DNA from: Centroberyx gerrardi | Lineage: Eukaryota > Chordata > Actinopteri > Beryciformes > Berycidae | Assembly: GCF_048128805.1 (NCBI RefSeq) | Contig: NC_136005.1 | Location: 17,246,760-17,310,759, forward strand | Length of the DNA: 64,000 nt | Direction of reading: 5' to 3' | Shown here: one piece after another, positions 37,395-50,295 of the stretch | Numbering within the stretch: position 1 is the stretch's first letter | How the letters are laid out: the number at the start of each line of letters is the position of its first letter | Program-made: the position numbers and the translations under genes | Notes under the pieces: generated by a model | Databases searched by the model: none | What the model saw: only the letters and a program-made list of their open reading frames with translations | Told to the model about the DNA's origin: nothing

Positions 37395-39073
37395 CATACA
37401 TTGTCAGAGGGCATCTCAAGTGTCCCCACAGCAGAGCTCCAGCTGGGGGTCAGGGGTCAACGATGACAGGTGTCCCTGGGCTGCAGATGCAGCCTTGTGC
37501 AAAACCAGCAGGTGTAGGGAGAGCCTGGCTGGTAACAGGCCATGATCATTTTTATCATTCAGATATATTAACCTCCATAGAAACTGAGCATTACTTAAAG
37601 GATCATAGTGCTGTTGATTTCTTTGCTCATCTCTGTAATTTCTCTAGTAGTTCAGATGCAGTTCGATTGTTGTTCAGTTCATAGCATGTGTAGTGAGATA
37701 TGTAGTTCAGTCATATTACCCTCCGCTGGTCTTTAGAGTCTATTCAGTTTGAAATTGTATTAAAATGCTGACAAACATCCTTATTAACCTGAAGCCAAAA
37801 TTCATTAATGAGAAATGTGATAACTGGTAATAGAGTCAGTAACTTGGAATCAAAGAAAGATAGATTTCATTTGAGTTCATAGTTGGAAACTAGCATTTGA
37901 TTTTTATTAACTGAGCATCATACGTCTTGATAATGTGTCCCTCAACATGGAAACTTCTGCCAGTTTACATTAAACTTAACCATTTAGATGTGAAGTTTGG
38001 CACTCATATGATTAGTACAAGTGATCAAAACATGCACAGTTTTTTTTTCTGATATTGGATAGGTTTATAACCATTATTCAAAATAAACAGTGACTTATTT
38101 TGCATAATATCCCACATCACTTCAATTAACACCACCAAATGGTTTTCAGCTATTAGACTTCTGTGAAATATACAAACCAGATGACTGAATAAGGGAGTTG
38201 GTTATTTGTTGTTATTTATTTATTTATTTGTAAGTTATTTATATGTGACATAAGGAGATACATTTTTTTTTCTTGTTTGTTTAGAGTGTTCATTATCATT
38301 AAGAGGCATTTATAGATAAATGTTCTGTAAAATTGTTCAAATTCATCTTATTTGCAATTTGCAGGGCTGTGGAACAACTGGTTACAGATGTAATAATGTG
38401 ATAACAGAAAATATTACTGTAATTGCCAGTAATTGCAAAAAAATGAAAAAATGACCTCAATTGTATCCTTTTGCATATGAAAACATCCATATTACATGGA
38501 ATTTCAGGTTTTATGGATCAGGATATACAATTAGATTCTATTACTAGAGAGTGAGCAATATGGTTGATTACAATTTTGCAGTGTAAAGTGCTGATGATAA
38601 TAACAATGTAATCCACACGTCACTACATGAATAACAATATAATCCACGCTACGCCAGAGTAAAAAAAACCAAATTGTGAACAATTGAAAACTCTGACAAC
38701 CTTGTTGATCTGCATTAAAATACAAGTGACTATAGTAAAGACAGAGCAACTCATAGGCGTAGATAGGTGAGGCTATCTAGATGGCTTATACCTGAAACAC
38801 TTATGTTGATTGTTTGTGAGATGTGACATATACATATGACATATTTTGACATATGACATATTTTGCTAATATTTTTGATTGTCTTCAAAGTATTGATGCC
38901 TTTTTTTTTTAACAACGGTACTTTCTGGACGGCACTGTACATACACACTCTCCATGCTCCATTACAACTCCGGCCTGCTATTGAATAGAGACTCCGTGTT
39001 GAAGCTCTCGTTGAATTATAAATGGTAACTCAAAGCCCCGGGAACACATGCATGCACAGACAACCACTCACAT

Positions 39074-39075
<2 letters not shown>

Positions 39076-39111
<36 letters not shown>
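39076..39111. repeat. (AC)n microsatellite
   Basis: About 17 perfect units. Confidence 0.9.
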
Positions 39112-39112
<1 letters not shown>

Positions 39113-39786
39113 GTAATAACAATCATAGACCCTAATGCCAATGAATAGAAAGATCTGTCATTGACTTTCTGAGAGGGTCGCTGAGGTCAGCGCTGTGTAT
39201 TCGGGAGCTGAGGAGGAAGTGTAACAGTGCAAATGACAGATGTTAATTATCACCAGCAAGCTGCACATACTGTTTAGATCATGCTTTGAAATACACTGAA
39301 TGAAGATCTTAATATAAAAGAGTGAAAGTTTGGTAAGTTACAGTGGGTTGTTTTTACACATAGGGCAAAAAGTTTACCATTTCTATATCTTTATCTATAT
39401 CTTTAACTGCATAGTGTTACCATATGGCAACAGTTTTATTCCAACAACATATTGTATAAACATTTTTCCTGTAATAATAACTTGTTATCAGTAAAGAATC
39501 ATCAATACTAAAACAACTGAACTTAACATGAATTTGAGTAATAAACTGACATATGTTTGTTGTTGTATAACAAATTTGCAACAGTGCAGCTGCAAAGCTC
39601 CATTTCAACAGTAATAATGTCCTGTAGAAGCTTCATTAGTTCACAGTCCTGCCAGTGTTGTCATAACGACTGGACACAAGATAGACATGCGGTTATGATT
39701 TACATGATTTAAATGACTTTACAGAATGCATGTGACTCTATTTAGGACTCCAAGATCGCACAATAAAAATATTTTTTGTATTAGGA

Positions 39787-39788
<2 letters not shown>

Positions 39789-39828
<40 letters not shown>
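39789..39828. repeat. (CT)n microsatellite, followed by a (TATTC)n stretch
   Basis: 20 CT units. A TATTC pentamer array lies at 39881-39906. Confidence 0.9.
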
Positions 39829-39833
<5 letters not shown>

Positions 39834-40624
39834 TGTCCATTGTAAGCTAGAAAGTTGCTTAAATGTTACTGTACTGTATATTCTATTCTATTCTATTCTA
39901 TTCTATTTTAAGAAAAATATGATTCTATAGCCTGCTCCGTTGACCCATATTCACAAATCTGGGAGGGACAGATTTTCCTTTTATTAACATTAACTAAGCT
40001 ACGTTAAATAAATAAAGGTGCATATGCCTGGAATCTTTTTTGTATGGATGTTTCATCATTTGGCTTTCAAGAGTTAACATACTATCTGACTTGAAGCAAA
40101 TCTAACTCCTTTATAATTCCCTGCCACTGGTTGAATGTTGTGACTGCCCTCTGATGTTTTTTTGGGGTAATGACAAAAATATGTGTGGAGAGATCAGTGG
40201 CCCAGAGCCTTGTTAGTGTCTCTGTATAACATGTCTAGCATGGCTAATTTAATTTTCTCATCAGGGTGCTGTCTGCTCAAGGAAACTAATCCACCTGCTA
40301 ATATACAGCTGCATGTAGCCAAGTGGTAGAACTATACAGTATAGTCTTTGGGTTTGGAGAGTAATGGAATTAAGATAATAAGATTATTAAAAAAATGGTA
40401 ACTGTAATCATTTACAGGTCCTGGAAAAACCCCAATATATATTTTAAAATGCTTGAAAACATGGATGATTACTTGTGGGTGGATTACTCAAAAAAATGCA
40501 TTTTAATTGTGGGATATAAAGGCAATCGTTATTTTTAACAACTTTAAATAATTGTTAGTCACTCTTCAGACCTGGTACACCAACAGACCCAAAACCCCCT
40601 TGAAGCTAGAAAATTACTTAAATG

Positions 40625-40700
40625 TCTCTTCTCTTCTCTTCTCTTCTCTTCTCTTCTCTTCTCTTCTCTTCTCTTCTCTTCTCTTCTCTTCTCGTCTCTT
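40625..40700. repeat. (TCTCT)n pentanucleotide array
   Basis: About 15 copies of the ctctt unit, one with a G substitution near the right end. Confidence 0.95.
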
Positions 40701-40879
40701 GAGATGAGACTATGGGAAAAAAAACTCTGATAAAAAACTTGAAAAAAAAAAAACCCAAGGCAACTCCTCTTTGAAGTATCAAAAGACTTAATACTTTATC
40801 ACATCATAGAAGTATTAAAAACACCAACATGTTTCGACCATTATTCAGGGTGTCTTTTTGACTTCAAAGTTAGTTAAAT

Positions 40880-41005
40880 TTTACATTTTTCTTTTTCTCT
40901 TGTTTTTATTTGTATTTATGTCTATTTTGCTCTGTAAAACACCTTGTGATGGGCTTATTTTCTTTCTACTTTACTTTCTAAATAAATTTGAATAGACATG
41001 ACTTG
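40880..41005 (+). repeat. Possible degraded LINE-2-like 3' tail
   Basis: The run 'ctctgtaaaacaccttgtga' followed by T-rich sequence and 'aaataaattt' resembles the tail at 30115-30183. No coding remnant is attached. Confidence 0.25.
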
Positions 41006-44000
41006 ACTAACGCATTACATTTTCAAAGTGACCTGCCCAACCTTGAATAGCCTCGATCCAGGTGACAGCCATGAAAGAGCAAACAAAACAACCAGGCTTT
41101 ATCTGATATGACGGTCCCTTCCCCCGACCGGCTCTCCATTGGCTTTGTTGACTTGTCTGCAGGCCCAGAAGGTTTTAGAGAAAGCTGGAGACTGGAGAGA
41201 GGCAGTCGGGCCAGATGGTCAGATCCGGAGCAGGTTCATGAAGGAGTTTGCTTATGATGCCAGAATAAAACTTTTAAAATAACAAGTGAAAACTAGCATA
41301 GTGCTAGTTAAAGGTTTGTAAGCTGCGAGCGTCTTGGCAAGTAATGCAGTAATTGTGTTTTCTATGACTGTCACAGATACAGACAGCTGCTCTAATTTTT
41401 TTAGCAACACCTTCTATTGAAATGACAATGGGTTTTGAATAGAAATGTGTTACATTAGTTTACAGCCTTGCAAATCTAACCAAATTAATACATTTTTGAC
41501 CAGTGACTATATCTGTTGTATCTGTTGAATAAACAGAAACGCTACCATGTTCAAATGCATTCAGACTGCAAGCAATACAATCAAAAGTCCATTAATTTCC
41601 TATAGAGCTGAGCAACCAGGGAAACTTGGCCAATATGTGTACGGTCAACAAGCTTGTTGGCCAAGAAAAGTTGTCCACAAATGTGCTTCTTATTGTCATC
41701 AGCCATTAACAGCCAATTACATTTCTGTGCTGTCTTGTTTCGCTGCTGATTTCGTCTCATGAACAATAGATCTGCCTGGCAGGTGCAAAATGGATGAGAA
41801 GTTGATTACAGCCATTCAAAGCTTCCCAGTTCTTTACAGCTTTTATTTGAAAGACTAGAGGAATAAACTTCTCAAAAACAATGCTTGAACAGTTGCATCC
41901 ATCGTTGGGGGTTGGTGGTAAGCGCTGAAGTAATTTTATTGAGCCTCATCTGTTTATTTTTGTTATGAAGGCAATACCAAAACAGACAGAAGGATGCACA
42001 GTGTCATAGATGCAAAGCACCCTACACAGTTCAGTAGTATTGCAGACCAAACAGGGATTCCCAGCATCCAGTGTGCCATGCCTCCTAAATGCCACTAGGG
42101 GCAGATAGGCTAACCGTGAGCGAGAGAATGAATATGTGAGTTGATTTCTGGATCCATTAGGTCCTTTGCATCTAAAAATACATCATTTGCGTATTTTTCT
42201 TGGTCAAAACTCTGTAGTTGCACAAGACCACTACTCAGAGCAACACATCAACCAAGTTGCTCGCAGTGTGAATGCTGAGATTATATGCTGTGCTTCTTTC
42301 ATTCTGTGCATCATGTTTGGCATTGCCTATAGGTAATAAATGTTCTTTCATCTTCAAAATCCTTGACAGCTACACCCAAGCTAATCTGAGCTGGCTAATA
42401 AAAGTTCAACATGTTAGAAAATGACAAATGGATGGCTGTTCTTCCTCTGCTGCCTCAACCATGTACTGATCCCAACAGAAGAGTGCTGTAGAGAAGATCA
42501 CTGTCTACACATCCATGTACATCAGACCAGAAATTAAGTCTTCTGCTGCTTCACCAGGTCCATTGGTCAAGATTGCACTAGTGTATGTGACACATCTGAA
42601 CCTTTCTGTGTGAATATATGTGATGTCCATTAAGTGGTTTAACTGGACAGTGATTGTTTGTTATATCATTTTAACCCCAACTATCAGATCATTTTTACTT
42701 TCATCATCATCTTAAATTCAGCTTTAAAGAGCAGCAATTCCTCTTTCTTACTGAATGTACACCAACCTGAAACATCTTTTTGTAGCTAACCTGGGTATGA
42801 TACACTGAGGACTTTACTCTTGGAGGTGATCCCAGAGAAATGGCTGCGGTGCGCTGCTCTGGCCAGGAGAGGGCAGTGTCTCCATTCCTAATGTTTCACA
42901 CGTCCATGATCCAGTTCCAGATATTGCCTTAACAGACGTGACACTTGGGAGTGATGGAGAGATTGAATTCTTGGAACATTCTCTTGTTGCACTTTGACTC
43001 TGATGTGCCCATATTAAAGCCAATGATGCATCTCTTTATAAAGCATTTAATTTACGCGTTTGCAGCCTAGTAAACTATATTTTCACTTCCATGAATCTTG
43101 CCCAGGGCGGTGTGTGTCCAGGCTAAATTCGTTCATCTCTACCATTTCATATCAAAGCTATAAACTTGGCTTGCTCCAGTAGACTGTGATATTGTTGCTG
43201 GAATGTTCTCTGAGAGGATTTTATGGTCTTTTCCTGTAAAGGCTCTTTTGGGACTGGCTGAAAAACCTCTTCTACAGACAGTCAGGACATTCAGTATTTT
43301 GTTAGAAATTCCCCCTGACAACCACAGAACAAATCTAATAAAGTCTGAGCACCTCGCTGGACTCTCTAATGTCTCTATGATGATTGCAATATTCTCTTTT
43401 CACATGATAGAAACTCAAAATCTGCGAGACGATGTGGTTCTTGCATTAATAGACTTTTTTGCATCATCACTCTGCTCAATATTATGATGCATTAAATAGG
43501 AGAAGTTCATGTCTCACCACTAAATTACAATACAGCTGTGATGCTACAATTATATCCACATTCGGAATGCATGATTTACATTTTATGTAAGTTTCCAGTT
43601 TGCTTTCCGGTTTGCTGGCGCATAAAATATCAATGTAAATCCCATGTCTTTTAAACTGCGGTTGAGAAACGAGAAACACAGACTTTATACCGCAAGGCCA
43701 TAAAAAGGAACATCTCTTTGTATATCAGACTATCTGAGAACCTCCAAAGTGGTGCTAAATATCCTGCAAATAAATCTCAAATCTGGAAGGGCAATTTCCT
43801 CTTAGACTGATAGGTCTTTATTCTCTGTGTTTTGGGACTAAATTCTGAACCTTATTTTAGAGTTTTTGTGTTTGCATTTGTACGTTGACATAGTGAGATA
43901 ACTGAATTTCTATCTGTGTGTATACAGAAGGATCAAACCACGCAACACTTGTTGGTGTTGGTGTGTCAAAGTAAATAAAGGCTAGGTTTCTGCATGCATG

Positions 44001-44017
44001 TATATGTGTGTATGCAA

Positions 44018-44055
<38 letters not shown>

Positions 44056-46839
44056 GGGTCTGGGGTACAGCTGCAGTGTTTTTCCTTTCCTTTTCTGTTG
44101 TCATTTTGTCCTCAGAATGTTTAGTGGCCTGATGATTTTGACCCCCAGTACTCAGCTTCTAACAATGTATAGAGCTGGGTGAAGGGTACCAACTCTTTGC
44201 TGGGACAGGAAAAGGGGAAAATTTGATACAATTTACACAATTTATACCACACACCTCTCTAATTTCAATGTTGAACTGCATTAAAAAATAGCATAATTGT
44301 GTAAAATGATCTGCTGTGTTCTTCACCGCCATGAAACCAAGTTAGCACCCAGAAATTTCTTTTTGTATCTTGTTTACATATTCAAATCTCAGATTACACG
44401 GCGTACATGCAAATCACACACAGATCTTTTTTTTTTTTTAGCACAGCTGAAGGTTTTACATGACATTATTAATCTATACTGTGTCTTCCAAAGCATCAAC
44501 ATGTTTCTCTCTCTCTCTAAGGTGGATGAGCATGTGTCGGGGCCATTTGGTCCACTGTCATGTCCAGTATGAGCCATGCGTGCCTCATGGGTGCAGCTGC
44601 TGCATCCTCAGGAGGGTGGAGCTCACCTCATTGTCTCACAACAGGACAACTCTCAGTGCTAGAGTTACATTATGCTCCTATAGTATCTTACCCTTGTTTG
44701 TAGCATTTGGCCCATGACTCCCATTACAATAATAAATGGAATTGTTTGTAGAGTTCATGCCCCATGGGTATGTAGAAAATTGTTTCATTTTCATGAGATT
44801 GTTTGGATAATATAAGCGTGAATGTGAGTTGTGTAACATGTTACCAATGATGCAGTGCTTGTTTGTCCTGCTGCTGCCTGTAGACAAGATGCAGAGTGGG
44901 GGGAGATAGCTCCTCCGCTCGTCTCTGCCTCCTCTCGGCTGTGTTTACAATAGACATACCATGCCTGGAGCTGCTGTGCTCTAGAGTTTCACTAAAAAGG
45001 CCTGGGACAGACTTCTGTTTGAATCTGCCTGTGTGTGATTGTGAATCTAAACTTTGCTCTTTGTTTATGTCTCCTGTCCCCTGAGTATTTTGGGCACCGC
45101 TGACATGCCGCTCCCTTATTGGATAATGGGATGAAGTTGGACGCTGACACACTGCTCTCTTATTGGATAATGAGAGGAAGTTAGACACTGACACGACATT
45201 CGCTCTTCACTCTTGTCCTCTTTCATCTGGTTTCAATTGTGGCTTTTAGTCTTTTTCCTATCCGGGGCCAAAAGAACTTTTGGAGAGAGACAGGATGAGT
45301 GAGTGAGAGTTAGTGAAAGACAGAGTGAGGGGGCGTATGGACTAATTTTAGAAAGGATGAACCACTCATGTCACCAGAATACCCTGTAATGTTTATCTGT
45401 ATTCATCTCTGCGACTTAGTGGGCCTCAATGCCACACAAACTCAACAAGACACCAAAAAAATCCTCAAGCAAAGTTCCTCAAGTGTACAGAAGGGTTTCA
45501 AATAACACTCCCCTAAGCCCCGTCCTATCTCCACTCACAGGTTTATTTTGTATTAGTTGACAGAGGTATTTCTTGAAGGCCAGGTGGGTACGCGATGAGG
45601 CACACACACTGCTACAACTATAGGATGTCCTTAGCACATTCTGTTTTCCCATCACTATCCTTTCCTCCCTCATTCTTTCCCTTGAACTGTAACCTTCACT
45701 CTCCTCTCCCACTCTGTCTCGTTGCTGTCTCTGCTTCAGGGATGATGCCTTCAGTGTCTCCCAGTGTGGAGACGGGGTATTTTGAACCGGTGTCACTATT
45801 AGAAGAGATGGCTAGTGTCCGCCGACTTCAGCTAGGTCGGAGTTCACACATTGTTTCTCATGCCTGCCCCCCCCCCCCTCACACACAGAGGCAACAGGAA
45901 AAGGGATAGTGAGAAATGTTTACAGAGTAGATGTTTGCGTGGGCCAGACTCTTAGCTCTGCTGAGTTAATGATGAACTGAATATTGGGTCGACCGGCCAC
46001 GCTAATGGAAACCTCCATCCTCTTTATTGTGGCATTCCGCAGCTCTGATAACCTTAAATGAATGTGATGTGAGAGATGCAGATTACACCTTCCAGGCCCA
46101 CGCTCACAATCATATGAATGCATTTCAGTCCAATAAGATATTACATTCCCTCCTCCCTGCATTAATGGATTACCTGAGCCGCTGGGGAGGTGTAAGGAGA
46201 TCGCTCAGGAGAGGCCACAGTGGGCGACAGCATTACAGCATCCCCCAAAGCAAACAGACTGAGGCCAGCGCAAAACAATGAGTCTTACCTCCGTATGCAG
46301 CGCGAGGCAACTGCATTATGAGAAAGAGAGAATATAAACAGTGGCAAGAAAAAATGCAGAGAACAATGTAAGAGAACACCAGCTGGTACAATTTTGTTTA
46401 GACCTGATGTTACCGCCTAATACTCAGATTCTGGATGGAGAACAAGGTTGGCTCAATGATTGACTTTATGTCCAAGAGCAAACACCGCAACCCATAATCA
46501 TCACGTCTCTGATACCATGTTTCAAACTGATAATGAGCCATTCATCACTGCTGGTTTACTGGGCTAATTCTCCCGAAACTCACTCAGTTAACCTTGGATT
46601 GTATCAGAGCACTGGTAAGCAGAATCTGGAGTAAATGAGATTCTGCCACTTCTCATTCTCTTTCTCTGTCAGCAGGTGTAGAGTTTAAAGTTGTATTTAT
46701 TAGGTAAATGACACAAAAAGATAGTATCGTTTTTGTGTTACAATATTATTTATCTAGAATATTGGGGTTTATGAAATGATTGCTTTTCCCCCAAAAATAG
46801 GGCCTCATGTAACATTTTATATTCCACAAGGGACATATT

Positions 46840-46945
46840 CTATATTGCTCAAGGACACTTCAGCAGGACGGACGCTTGCCAATCCGGGTTTGAGCTTGAG
46901 CCTTCCAGTTGAAAGACTGTCTCCCTAATCACCAAGCAACCTTGC
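46840..46945 (-). repeat. tRNA-derived SINE-like repeat (minus orientation)
   Basis: On the minus strand: an A-box-like ttggtgattagggag, an anticodon-arm-like stretch, a B-box-like gctcaaacccgg, then gaagtgtccttgagcaa. This is the usual order of the tRNA-derived head and early body of a common teleost SINE. Boundaries are approximate. Confidence 0.5.
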
Positions 46946-47119
46946 ATTCCCAACACAAATCTTCTTCTGTTCTCACCACTGCACAGTATACAATATACTG
47001 TATGTGGACTTTGAGTATCTGACTATGAATGGCAAATACTGGTATCTGGATGTCTATTTACATTGTAACATTTTGTATTGTATTGCTTTTGCATTGTGAG
47101 GTTTATATATTGAATGTGT

Positions 47120-47410
47120 AAAATTCAGGAGTGGAGGGAGCTGGAAGGTCGCCGGTTTCAATCTGCTGGAAAAAAGCGCGTGGGGTAAATGAATGAGTAG
47201 CGCTTTTCCCTCCCTCAACAACTATCGTCGAGCTGCCTTTGAGCAAGGCACTTAACCCCCCAACTGCTCCAGTGGAGCTGCTCAGTGGCCGACAGTAGAA
47301 ACTCCCAGGTGTGAATGTTGTGTATCTGTGTGAATGTGAAACAGGGCGTTGCTGGAAGAGAGCGTGTGTGTACTCAGCTGACTTTCCCTAGATGAATAAA
47401 GGTTAAGAAA
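47120..47410 (+). repeat. tRNA-derived SINE-like repeat (plus orientation)
   Basis: A B-box-like ccggtttcaatctg at about 47153 is followed by the body motif 'ctttgagcaaggcacttaacccc' near 47240-47262, and the repeat ends in an A-rich 'gaataaaggttaag'. It shares the 'tgagcaa' body with the neighbouring minus-strand copy. Confidence 0.55.
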
Positions 47411-47615
47411 TTGGTGTGTTTTGTGTAAATTTTCTTCCGTGAATCTGTTAAAATGAGCTCTGTTTTTTCCCTGCGCTGGAGCCGAAGTAGTGCAGAGGGA
47501 TCACCATTACAGGAGCGCTTTCCTCCTCCTTACTCCCCTCCTCCCTCCATCTGTACTAAATTGTCCCTGGTGTGGATACATTTTCAAGGTTCTGGCATGT
47601 AGCTGGGGTGTGTGC

Positions 47616-47658
<43 letters not shown>

Positions 47659-47856
47659 CTGTGTTATTGTGAGTAGACATATCCCTAGAGTGGATTCGTT
47701 TTCACAGCTTGGTGGTGTGGCTAAGAGCAGATTCAATTTGGCATCTATTTTAATCCCAAGGATGTGAAAGTCACAGCGGCCTAATCATCATCCCAGGCAT
47801 CAACCCCCCCATAAGAAAATGGCATGTGTGTATTTGTGTGTGTGTGTATGTACAGT

Positions 47857-47858
<2 letters not shown>

Positions 47859-47902
<44 letters not shown>

Positions 47903-47905
47903 ATA

Positions 47906-47959
<54 letters not shown>
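47859..47959. repeat. Compound (GT)n microsatellite
   Basis: Two GT arrays (47859-47898 and 47909-47959) are separated by a short tatagtatg spacer. Another GT array lies at 47619-47657. Confidence 0.95.
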
Positions 47960-47961
<2 letters not shown>

Positions 47962-50039
47962 GTTACAAGTGCATTCCCGTACCATTCAGAAAGGTACAGA
48001 ATGCTTCAGGCTGCTTTATACATTATAGCTCCAACCCATGCTTAGATTGAAATGTCTAAAAGAGATAATGATTTTCTAATCTGGAAGACCAAATGTGACC
48101 CTGTGTGAAGGACACTAGTCTGAAATGGGTCTGAAGTTTGGTCTCCAATCCCCTTTTCTAATCTATTTTAGTCTGAACACATATGTTTTCAAGGTTTCCT
48201 TCAACTTCCCCTGGAGAAAGACTATAACTTTGAGAGTTTGTGTACACAAGCCCTCTCTCACTCCCGACACAATATTACTAATTTGGTAAACCCTATGGTA
48301 CACTATAGATTCACTTCTATTTTTAAACATCAAAACTCACCTACTTGACCCTGAAGCAGTCCTCTTGTTGGGAAAATCAGGTATGGTGATGCAGAATCTC
48401 ACCTTTTTCTTTTCATTGTAAGTCAGTTTGCTGTGTATATTTGCAGTCCTGCAGCCACACTGCTGCTCTCCAGGTGGCCTTGTACCAACAGACGCTAGAT
48501 GACGCTGTTGTACCAACACTTTGTCCAGACTCTCACTCTATCACTTGTCTACCGACCCGTAGATCTGCTATTAGGCTCCTGCAAATGAATGGTCGATTTA
48601 AGGCTTAAAAATGTCTGAAGAGCTGTATTCCCAATCGATTTGGGGAAAATAAATCTCAGCACCTGACGTTCGTTGTTCAGTATTTCTGAAATGTAGGTAA
48701 TGTCTGTGAAAGTTTTATCATTTTACCAACTGATGACTTAAATTCCCTGCTCTCCTTTAAAAGGTGCATTTTTCAATTGTATGTCATGAATCGTTTTGTA
48801 AGTGTAGACTTCACATTTTTCAAATGTCGAATATCTAATTTTGGAACAAAACCTTTCATGTAGGCCTATGTCACATATGTACATGTATGTCCACGTAGGC
48901 TGCAGATTGAGGGAAACGCTAGCCTAAATTGTAGGTAGAGATGTTATTTACAATGCAACCTGCTCCCGTTCATGCGTAAAAGGCTACAGCAACATAAGTA
49001 AGGTGGTAGGCGGCCCTCCTGGGGAGGAAACAGCAGGAAACAGCAGCATCCTCTAAGTCTAGATTGCCTACTCATCAGACATGGACCCCCATCAAGTCAT
49101 AAATTCAGGGCAATTCACTTCAGAGACAGAATTCAGTCAATGCCTCTTATCTTGGATAAATATTTACTTCCATGGGTTTCGGCCCAGGAACAGACAAGAA
49201 CACGAATGTCCCCCCGGGAATTTCCAGTTGATCAGCAGCTCTCTGTATCGGTGAAGGCCACATTCCACCTAATAAAAAAATGCTGCGCCAGTCCCCACAG
49301 CATCAAAGTTGCTGTGCGGAGGAGGCAGAGGAATGATCATGTTTTGCAAACCCAGCTATCTGGGCCCATGATAAAACTTGCCTACACACAAATGTAGCCC
49401 CGAGGGTTGCGTGACTTTGAAAGGATGCTAGTGCCCAAAGTAATAATTTCCAGGGCGCATCACGGTAAACAGCTACCAAATAAGAAGTATGAGGGGGATC
49501 CCCGCTCTTAGAATAACAGAGACCAAGCATGAGATTTATGCACTGGTTGGATTTGTGGCAGAGGCAATGTGTGTTATCTCAGCAGCACTTAGCCTTGTCT
49601 ACTCAAACTAATCTGATTTGAAGAATAATTAAAAATCAGAATTTTTTTGTGAATTCTTGCTGAACTAAAAAAAAAAAAGAAGCCAAACACTTCAAATATT
49701 TAAATAGTTTAGGCTGTGTGTCTGTTAGAAGTTTTTCATTCATAAAGAAAGCCACTGCCAGTCAAACCAGGGAGTGATTGTGGCTGGTCCCTGCTTGGGT
49801 TTTGATTTGTAGGGGCTGTGGTGTGCTGAAGGAGTGGGCTGGTTCCACACTTATTAGGCTGTTTCTTGGAGTCTTCCTACAGAGAGCGCAGGGAAGGAGA
49901 AGTTCGCACCAGTTTGCCTCCAATCCAGTCGAGGTTTCAATAGCAGCAGCGCGGCAGGGGAGGGACGCACTGCCAGCACTCAGGATACCCACTCATACAC
50001 ATTCATACCCCACTCATACACACTCATACACACTAGAGC

Positions 50040-50295
50040 AGAGTTAAATCCGCAAGAAAACTGCCAACACGCACCAGAGCAGCCGCCTAATCCGATTGAT
50101 AGGCTCCTACAGCAGAACTGAACTGAGGAAACTATTGGACACTGAAGAGGACAACTTGCATTTTGAATTTTCTTTAACTCACATTTCCTTTAGTTGTAAG
50201 GTACTTTTTTTTTTTTTATTGTGGCGAGATCAGAGCTGTTTTGAAAGCAAGCACCACCATCCTTCAGACAACTTCGTCGTTTCATAGTCCGAAAG
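50040..50295 (+). other. ndnf: Probable non-coding first exon of ndnf
   Basis: A strong donor (GAAAG/GTAAGA) follows 50295, and the ATG exon of ndnf has an acceptor directly before its start codon, so a spliced 5'UTR is required. The 250 bp before the donor contains no ATG-led coding frame of note and carries a T run at about 50204-50218. The 5' end is a guess. The donor is 5.7 kb from the ATG exon. Confidence 0.45.

Larger units (their letters stand above)
32831..49990. other. Gene-poor interval between cpeb2 and ndnf
   Basis: About 17 kb in which I recognise no coding exon. It is dominated by AT-rich single-copy sequence and microsatellites, with SINE-like repeats near 47 kb. Open frames here are short, mostly repeats translated as Cys-Val or His-Thr runs, and show no family resemblance. 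It presumably holds the distal regulatory DNA of the two divergent genes. Confidence 0.55.
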
